This document shows positions 54,455 to 61,084 of a DNA stretch of 64,000 nucleotides, piece after piece. How positions within the stretch are numbered: the stretch's first letter is position 1; each line of letters begins with the position of its first letter. Source of the stretch: Thiorhodovibrio litoralis (GTDB taxonomy: Bacteria > Pseudomonadota > Gammaproteobacteria > Chromatiales > Chromatiaceae); assembly GCF_033954455.1 (NCBI RefSeq), contig NZ_CP121473.1, forward strand, positions 4,388,501 through 4,452,500, written 5' to 3'. The notes under the pieces are model-generated. The model saw nothing but the letters and a program-made list of their open reading frames with translations, was not told where the DNA came from and made no database searches. The translations under genes and the position numbers were made by a program.

Positions 54455-56089
54455 ATGTCCACAACAACCGATTCGCCGCCCCCCATCCGCGTCATGGCCT
54501 TGCACGCGCTGGCCTACTGCGAGCGGCTGTTCTATCTCGAAGAGGTCGAGGAAATTCGGCTTGCGGATCATCGCGTTTATGCCGGGCGCACCTTGCATGA
54601 CGATCTCGATGCCGAAGGCGAATGGACCAGCGTCACGCTGGAAAGCGAACGCCTGGGTATCAAGGGCAAGATGGACTATGTCCGCTACCGTGACGGTGCC
54701 ATCTGCCCCTATGAGCACAAGCGCGGACGCTCGCGCGGCAGCGAGGCATGGGCCTCGGACCGGCTTCAACTCACAGCGTATGCCGCCTTGCTCGCGGAAC
54801 ATCTTGGCCGCGAGGTGCCAGAGGGGCGCATCCGTTATCATGCCAACAACACCACGGTGCGAGTGCGGATTGATGCGGACGCCCTCGCCGAGCTGAAGCG
54901 GGCGATTGAGCGCGCAAGGGAATTGTCCGCCGCGATCGACCGCCCGCCCATCTGCACCAATGAGAATCTCTGCGCACGCTGCTCGCTCGCGCCCGTTTGC
55001 CTGCCGGAAGAAGAACGTCTGCTCGCAACGGATGTAGGCGATGCCGAGGCGACCAAGCCACAAAGGCTATTTCCGGCCGATGACGAGCGCATTGTCCTGC
55101 ATGTCACGGAGGCCGGGACCCGGCTTGGCAAGCGTGGCGAGCAAATCCTGGTGACGCCGCGCGACGGAGACGAATCCACCTACCCAGCCAAACATCTCGC
55201 CGCGCTCGTTCTGCACGGCGCGGTGCAAATCAGCGCCCAACTCATTCAGTTCGCGGCCGCCAACAAGATTGCCGTGCATTGGCTCAGTGGTGGTGGCACC
55301 TATATCGGCGGACTGCAACCATCTGGGGGCGTGCAACGACGGCTGCGCCAATATCGGGGGCTGGAAGACAGCAGCCAGCGCGACACCCTCACCCAACAGC
55401 TGATTCGCGCCAAGGTCCAAAACCAACTGGGCTTTCTGATCCGTGGCGCGCGCAACCGCGGCAAGCTCGAGACCCTTGCGCCACAACTGGACGCCTTGCG
55501 CGCCAGCCTGCGTGGGCTCGAGCGCGACCGGGGCGCCGATGCCTGGCGCGGACATGAAGGCATGGCTGGCCGGCACTATTTCAGCGCCTTGCGGCAGTTG
55601 ATCGACCCGGAGCAAAGCTTGATGGCCTTTGTCGACCGCAATCGACGGCCGCCGCGCGATCCCTTCAACGCCGCGCTCAGCTTCGGTTACAGCCTGCTTT
55701 ACCGCGACATGCTTGCCGCCATCCTAGCCGTCGGCTTGGACCCAGCACTCGGATTTTTTCATGCACCGCGCAGCAGCGCCTACCCGCTTGCACTCGACCT
55801 GATGGAACTCTTCCGCGTCACGCTCTGGGACATGCCCTTGATCGGCTCCATCAACCGCCGCCAATGGACTGAAGAGCACTTTTCCATCACCCCCAAGCAG
55901 GTCTGGCTATCCGCCGCTGGTCGCAAACTCGCCATCGGTCTCTACGAAGAGCGCAAGCAAGAGACGTGGCGACATCCGGTGCTCCAATATTCCCTCAGCT
56001 ATGCGCGCGCCATCGAGTTGGAGGTTCGGCTGCTGGAGAAGGAATGGAGCGGCGCACCCGGGCTCTTCGCCCGCATGAGGCTGCGCTGA
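54455..56089 (+). CDS. cas4-cas1: Cas4-Cas1 fusion, spacer acquisition
   Basis: 544 residues. The Cas4 part (about 1-195) is a PD-(D/E)XK exonuclease with iron-sulfur cysteines: HALAYCERLFYLEEV, YEHKRGRS (E-x-K) and LCARCSLAPVC. The Cas1 part (about 205-544) has VTEAGTRLGKRGEQILV at its start. Active-site residues are Glu in RGHEGMAGRHYFSAL, His in LGFFHAPRSSAYPLALDLMELFR and the Asp/Glu in the latter. Fused Cas4-Cas1 selects and trims prespacers for PAM and integrates them at the leader-proximal repeat. All key residues are present, so adaptation may still work. Its stop overlaps the cas2 start (ATGA region, 56087-56091). Confidence 0.95.
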   Translation: MSTTTDSPPPIRVMALHALAYCERLFYLEEVEEIRLADHRVYAGRTLHDDLDAEGEWTSVTLESERLGIKGKMDYVRYRDGAICPYEHKRGRSRGSEAWASDRLQLTAYAALLAEHLGREVPEGRIRYHANNTTVRVRIDADALAELKRAIERARELSAAIDRPPICTNENLCARCSLAPVCLPEEERLLATDVGDAEATKPQRLFPADDERIVLHVTEAGTRLGKRGEQILVTPRDGDESTYPAKHLAALVLHGAVQISAQLIQFAAANKIAVHWLSGGGTYIGGLQPSGGVQRRLRQYRGLEDSSQRDTLTQQLIRAKVQNQLGFLIRGARNRGKLETLAPQLDALRASLRGLERDRGADAWRGHEGMAGRHYFSALRQLIDPEQSLMAFVDRNRRPPRDPFNAALSFGYSLLYRDMLAAILAVGLDPALGFFHAPRSSAYPLALDLMELFRVTLWDMPLIGSINRRQWTEEHFSITPKQVWLSAAGRKLAIGLYEERKQETWRHPVLQYSLSYARAIELEVRLLEKEWSGAPGLFARMRLR

Positions 56090-56397
56090 TGACACACGAT
56101 CTGGAGCATGCCGAAAAGCGCTGGTACCTCGTCAGTTACGATATTCGCGACCCCAAGCGCTGGCGCCGAGCCTACAAGACCTTGCAAGGCCACGGCGAGC
56201 GCATTCAATATTCACTCTTCCGCTGCCGCCTCTCGCGGACCGAGAAAGAAGCATTGCGCTGGGAACTGCAACAGATCCTCAGCCAGGAAGACGATCTGAT
56301 GTTTGTCCACCTGTGCCCGGGCTGTGCGGCTGGCGTCCAGGAAAAGGGCAAGGATACGGGCTGGAGCAAAGCACCGACTCGCTATGAAGTACTGTGA
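56089..56397 (+). CDS. cas2: Cas2 integration-complex protein
   Basis: 102 residues. KRWYLVSYDIRDPKRWRRAYKTLQGHGERIQYSLFRCRLSRTEKEALRWEL is a typical ferredoxin-fold Cas2 with the conserved Asp in SYDI. DDLMFVHLCPGC follows. It forms the integration complex with Cas1. ATG 56089 overlaps the cas4-cas1 stop, which fixes the start. It is the last gene of the operon, and the CRISPR leader begins right after. Confidence 0.95.
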   Translation: MTHDLEHAEKRWYLVSYDIRDPKRWRRAYKTLQGHGERIQYSLFRCRLSRTEKEALRWELQQILSQEDDLMFVHLCPGCAAGVQEKGKDTGWSKAPTRYEVL

Positions 56398-56633
56398 TTG
56401 CATGGACCTGGCGGTGGACCTGCCCCAATTTGCCCCATAGATCCTTAACAGCTGATTTATCATAGAAAACTGGCCGACGCTTCGGTCTAAGATACTTGCT
56501 GCATGCAATCAATTGAATCTACTCATGGATTTTCCCGCTTTGACAACCTGCTTGCGAATGCAACTGCATGCGTGCCAGGATCATGCAAACAAGCAGCAAA
56601 AATCTCACAAAAACAGTATCATGTAAAGTGGCG
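56398..56633 (+). promoter_or_regulatory. CRISPR leader
   Basis: The 236 bp between cas2 and the first repeat are noticeably more AT-rich than their surroundings and carry no gene. They include a TTGACA-like box at about 56538 and short palindromic GCATGC/GCATGCAAT sequences. Since the degenerate repeats lie at the far right of the array, this side is the leader and acquisition end, with transcription rightwards. Confidence 0.75.
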
Positions 56634-59584
56634 GTCCATTCATCCGTGATGCCGAAAGGCGTTGAGCACGCTGGCGACGATGTAGAAATCAATCGGGTTC
56701 GCTTGTCCATTCATCCGTGATGCCGAAAGGCGTTGAGCACAGCCGGTTTGTGCCGTCGATGTCGCGGGCTTCGTGTCCATTCATCCGTGATGCCGAAAGG
56801 CGTTGAGCACGCATTAGGCACTTGCGTCGACCTCATCGCCTCCAAAGGTCCATTCATCCGTGATGCCGAAAGGCGTTGAGCACAGGGGGAGATTCCGATT
56901 ATCCCCGATCTGGGAGAACGTCCATTCATCCGTGATGCCGAAAGGCGTTGAGCACCAAATAGCGGCGACTGTGCGCGCTCTGGTGGAGTCGTCCATTCAT
57001 CCGTGATGCCGAAAGGCGTTGAGCACCTACGGTCGAGGTGCCGACATGGAAAATCGTTGGGGGTCCATTCATCCGTGATGCCGAAAGGCGTTGAGCACCG
57101 ATATCGAAGGTGAGAAAGTAACAGCGTTTACCGGTCCATTCATCCGTGATGCCGAAAGGCGTTGAGCACAATATGCAGTTCTTACTATTCAAGAACCGAC
57201 ACGGGTCCATTCATCCGTGATGCCGAAAGGCGTTGAGCACCGGTCGCGGAAGACCCGGACGCAGTGATTGCCACCCGTCCATTCATCCGTGATGCCGAAA
57301 GGCGTTGAGCACACTATGGACCATCTTTTATCGCGGATGTCGTTGAGTCCATTCATCCGTGATGCCGAAAGGCGTTGAGCACGTCAACACCAGCGCGCGC
57401 GATGGGATGGCGTCGGGAGTCCATTCATCCGTGATGCCGAAAGGCGTTGAGCACATCCTAACCCATCGCGAGCGTTCGATCGGCGTCCATGTCCATTCAT
57501 CCGTGATGCCGAAAGGCGTTGAGCACCGGGCTACCTAACCGATCTGGTTGCAGGCTATAGCGGTCCATTCATCCGTGATGCCGAAAGGCGTTGAGCACTG
57601 GAAAGCTCAGGGGCCGCCCCCCTGCGGTTTCGAGTCCATTCATCCGTGATGCCGAAAGGCGTTGAGCACGCCGCATCGCACGCTTACAAGGCGCTGGATT
57701 GGACGTCCATTCATCCGTGATGCCGAAAGGCGTTGAGCACATTCAAAAGGAAAATCCAGAATGTCGAGATGTCGAGGTCCATTCATCCGTGATGCCGAAA
57801 GGCGTTGAGCACAATAAGCGCATGTCCAAAGCACTTTGGATTCTGAGCAGTCCATTCATCCGTGATGCCGAAAGGCGTTGAGCACGCGGGTATGGCGTAT
57901 GGCAGCGCTATGGCAGAGGGTCCATTCATCCGTGATGCCGAAAGGCGTTGAGCACTCGGTCGGTGCGTCCGGTGCGGTCTGCATAACGGCGTCCATTCAT
58001 CCGTGATGCCGAAAGGCGTTGAGCACTGCCCGGTCAGGCTGGCGAGTTGTTCGGCGATGTGTCCATTCATCCGTGATGCCGAAAGGCGTTGAGCACATCG
58101 TCTGTTTTGTCTGGGTTTTTTGAATTCTTGGGTCCATTCATCCGTGATGCCGAAAGGCGTTGAGCACTAATGCGCGTGGCCCTGGATAGCTATTGCAAAC
58201 GGTCCATTCATCCGTGATGCCGAAAGGCGTTGAGCACGGCTTGGCGGTGCCGGCGGGTTTATAGCCGGTGAGTCCATTCATCCGTGATGCCGAAAGGCGT
58301 TGAGCACTCCAGGGCGCCACTGAGGATGGCGGTGTCGATAAAGGTCCATTCATCCGTGATGCCGAAAGGCGTTGAGCACCCATGGCCGTCGCAGTCGGTG
58401 GCCGTGACGGTATAGTCCATTCATCCGTGATGCCGAAAGGCGTTGAGCACAGCGAAGACGCGATCCTGTTCGTTCCTGCCGGGCGTCCATTCATCCGTGA
58501 TGCCGAAAGGCGTTGAGCACGTGTTAGGGCCAGGGCCTGCCAGTCATGAGGATCTGTCCATTCATCCGTGATGCCGAAAGGCGTTGAGCACTGGGCGGCA
58601 GCGGCCAGGATGAGGGCGCTGGCTTGGTCCATTCATCCGTGATGCCGAAAGGCGTTGAGCACTGCGCAGCCATGCTCGCTGCGACCTTGGCGGCGACGTC
58701 CATTCATCCGTGATGCCGAAAGGCGTTGAGCACCACACCGCGTGCTGCCCCAGGAGACCAGCAAGGAGGCTGTCCATTCATCCGTGATGCCGAAAGGCGT
58801 TGAGCACACCGCCAGGCCGGTCGACCGATCACGCTCGAGGGCGTCCATTCATCCGTGATGCCGAAAGGCGTTGAGCACACTCGACGCAAGGAGAGGAAAG
58901 GAAAGGAAAGGAAAAGTCCATTCATCCGTGATGCCGAAAGGCGTTGAGCACCCCATCTATCAGCGTCCCGGCTCTCCCACCTGGTGGAGTCCATTCATCC
59001 GTGATGCCGAAAGGCGTTGAGCACCCATGAACCGAGCGGGCCTGAACCAATCTGAACTTGGCGTCCATTCATCCGTGATGCCGAAAGGCGTTGAGCACTT
59101 CCAGCAGAAGTTCTCTATCGCTGGTGTACAGGTCCATTCATCCGTGATGCCGAAAGGCGTTGAGCACGGTGCGGATCACAGGGAGGCGGCATTGGGTCGC
59201 GGCGTCCATTCATCCGTGATGCCGAAAGGCGTTGAGCACGCGTAGCACCCCATCGGGCATCCCCGTGGAGATGAGTCCATTCATCCGTGATGCCGAAAGG
59301 CGTTGAGCACCCAACCGCCAGTCTGAACTGGATGCCGCACAAGCAGGTCCATTCATCCGTGATGCCGAAAGGCGTTGAGCACCGGGAACCGATGGATCGG
59401 CTCACAAGTCGGCAGCAGTCCATTCATCCGTGTTGCCGAAAGGCGTTGAGCACCGGTGATCACATCTCCACTCGCCAGCCAGTCGGCCCAGTCCATTCAT
59501 CCGTGATGCCAAAAGGCGTTGAGCACTCCTGGTGCGCAACGTCGTCGCCACCGGCATCCTCCCGTCCATTCATCCGTGATGCCG
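56634..59584 (+). CRISPR. CRISPR array, 41 full 36-bp repeats plus a terminal 21-bp partial repeat, 41 spacers
   Basis: The repeat begins GTCCATTC and ends GTTGAGCAC. It contains the hairpin ATGCC-GAAA-GGCGT, suited to Cas6. Spacers are mostly 34-38 bp (mean period about 71.5 bp). Thirty-nine repeats appear identical. Deviations occur only at the right end: repeat 40 (59418) has TGTTGCC for TGATGCC, repeat 41 (59491) has GCCAAAAGG for GCCGAAAGG, and the last (59564-59584) stops after GATGCCG. This gives the polarity: newest spacers on the left by the leader, oldest on the right. No spacer appears duplicated by eye. Confidence 0.98.
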
Positions 59585-59591
59585 TCACCGC

Positions 59592-59978
59592 TCAGTCATC
59601 GAGCGTTTGACCGCCCCCGACCTGCTGCTGCATCGCGTCGAGATAGTCGTCCATCTCCTGAATGCTGGCGAAGATGCTCAAAGACGGCAAGGCATTGATG
59701 ATATCGAACACCTTGCGAACCGGCGGCTGCAAATGCATGAAACTGACCTTACCGTCGATGGCCTTCATGTCCTTCTTGGCCTTTAACAGCACGCGGATTC
59801 CTGCGCTGCTGATGTAGTTCAGTTTCTCCAGATCAAGAACCATCAGATGCGGCTGCTGTGCGATTACTTCATCGATCTGCCGCTCAAAACCCGGCGCCGT
59901 ATCCGAATTGAGCGAACCTTCCGGGTAGACGATGTAGGCATTGTCTCCCCTGGATTTCACGCTGACGCTAAAGCTCAT
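59592..59978 (-). CDS. STAS-domain protein (anti-sigma factor antagonist type)
   Basis: 128 residues. SVKSRGDNAYIVYPEGSLNSDTAPGFERQIDEVIAQQPHLMVLDLEKLNYISSAGIRVLLKAKKDMKA is the STAS fold, with the phosphorylatable serine in YISSAGIRVLL. Such proteins switch partners with anti-sigma kinases. No kinase or phosphatase partner is next to it. ATG 59978 is preceded by a GAGGATAATAAT-like ribosome region. Its 3' end lies only seven bases from the truncated last CRISPR repeat. Confidence 0.9.
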   Translation of the reverse strand: MSFSVSVKSRGDNAYIVYPEGSLNSDTAPGFERQIDEVIAQQPHLMVLDLEKLNYISSAGIRVLLKAKKDMKAIDGKVSFMHLQPPVRKVFDIINALPSLSIFASIQEMDDYLDAMQQQVGGGQTLDD

Positions 59979-60096
59979 ATTATTATCCTCGCCGACAAGG
60001 CCGGCGGTTGATGAAGCCACAACCACAAGGTGCCGAGATCCAAAGGTACAGGCAGGGATCCCAGGCATCCGGCACGAACTCAATCGTCCGCACGAA

Positions 60097-60363
60097 TCAG
60101 TCACCACCCGCATCGAGCAGCGTGCGCGGTTGCGCTTGACCGGCGCGCTCCTGTTCGATGGCGTGGGCCAGCGCCCGGGCATTGGCGGGCGTCGAGAGCA
60201 GATGCAGGGTTTCCATCTGGCTGTTGTAGTGTGCCGGTGACATGACCACCGCATCGCCTTCAGCGTCGCGGCGGCTGATAATGGTGACATCGACATCGCG
60301 CACCACGGTATCCAGCACGGTTTTCAAGGCATTGCGCGCATTGGAATAGGTGATGACGTTCAT
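60097..60363 (-). CDS. Phd/YefM-type antitoxin, no toxin beside it
   Basis: 88 residues: MNVITYSNARNALKTVLDTVVRDVDVTIISRRDAEGDAVVMSPAHYNSQMETLHLLSTPANARAL is a typical YefM antitoxin. In YefM-YoeB modules the toxin follows directly. Here the 118 bp downstream hold no YoeB/Txe-like frame, and the STAS gene comes next. ATG 60363 is preferred to a GTG two codons upstream. It may be an orphan transcriptional repressor left after toxin loss. Confidence 0.88.
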   Translation of the reverse strand: MNVITYSNARNALKTVLDTVVRDVDVTIISRRDAEGDAVVMSPAHYNSQMETLHLLSTPANARALAHAIEQERAGQAQPRTLLDAGGD

Positions 60364-60403
60364 AACCACTCCGATCTGTACAAATGATTGATCAAGTGTA
60401 GCA

Positions 60404-60620
60404 TCACTCCATCACGATCCGTACCTTGGCCGGGTCCTTGCCCTTGGTGAGCTGACCATCGGCATCAAGCAGGTCATTCGCCTGGACTGGATGCAGCGCA
60501 CGGCCAACTTACTGCTGGCTGTCTTGGATGCCAAAGCGATTCGTATGAAATTGCACGAGGCACTCAACAGAAAGGCGTGCAGCTCGTTCTGCCCGAATAT
60601 CTCCCGATTCGGTCGTTAGG
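60404..60620. other. Remnants of unidentified genes
   Basis: In the 362-bp gap between the two antitoxin genes I see two short protein-like fragments without starts. On the minus strand, 60404-60484 ends NDLLDADGQLTKGKDPAKVRIVME and stop. On the plus strand, about 60472-60618 reads VIRLDWMQRTANLLLAVLDAKAIRMKLHEALNRK before it degenerates to a stop. Both look like pieces of real proteins. I cannot name the families with confidence. The rest of the gap holds nothing I can support apart from the GGAGG preceding the next gene. Confidence 0.4.
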
Positions 60621-60725
60621 GCGGTAAACTCTCAACCTCCCAGGCAGCAACGACTGAGGGAGCCCTCTGCACGGGCGAGCTGCGCGAAAAAGGGCTTGGG
60701 CATTGACCAATGGAGGAAACCAACC

Positions 60726-61031
60726 ATGTCAACCATTTCGCTTCAGGAGGCTCGGGCGACGCTGCCGGATCTCCTCCACCATTTGATGCCCGGCGAGGAG
60801 GTTAGGATCATCGAGAATGGTCGGATCCTTGGCCGCTTGTTACCGGGTGAGGCGCCGTCTGTCAAGCAGCCTCGATCACTGGACTCAACGAAAGCATCCG
60901 CCGCTGATATTGCGCCAGACTCCGGCGCCACAAACCGTCTGCGTCTGCCTCCTGGCCTTGGGAAGGGGTACATCACCATTGTCGCGGACGACGATGAACA
61001 TCTCACCGATTTCGCGGACTATATGCCGTGA
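60726..61031 (+). CDS. Phd-like antitoxin of a type II module
   Basis: 101 residues: MSTISLQEARATLPDLLHHLMPGEEVRIIENGRILGRLLPGEAP is the Phd/YefM-type N-terminus usual for antitoxins paired with PIN toxins. It is followed by a variable toxin-binding tail. GGAGG lies about 10 bases before ATG 60726. The stop overlaps the start of a PIN toxin remnant (GTGA at 61028-61031), the normal arrangement of such pairs. Confidence 0.87.
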   Translation: MSTISLQEARATLPDLLHHLMPGEEVRIIENGRILGRLLPGEAPSVKQPRSLDSTKASAADIAPDSGATNRLRLPPGLGKGYITIVADDDEHLTDFADYMP

Positions 61032-61084
61032 GGCTATTGCTGGATACTCGCGCGATGTATTGGTCCTTTAGGCCGTTTCTGTAG
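61028..61084 (+). pseudogene. PIN-domain (VapC-like) toxin, truncated after about 12 codons
   Basis: From GTG 61028 the frame reads VRLLLDTRAMYW, the standard first strand of PIN toxins with the catalytic Asp (LLLDTxA). It then runs into unrelated sequence and stops at 61084. The rest of the toxin is missing, and the RND pump gene ends at the next base. The deletion junction must lie near 61064. Confidence 0.8.

Noticed and set aside
56711-59423. Several short open frames within the array with recurring CSTPFGITDEWT or VHSSVMPKGVEH peptides.
   Set aside because: The peptides are translations of the CRISPR repeat in different frames, not genes.
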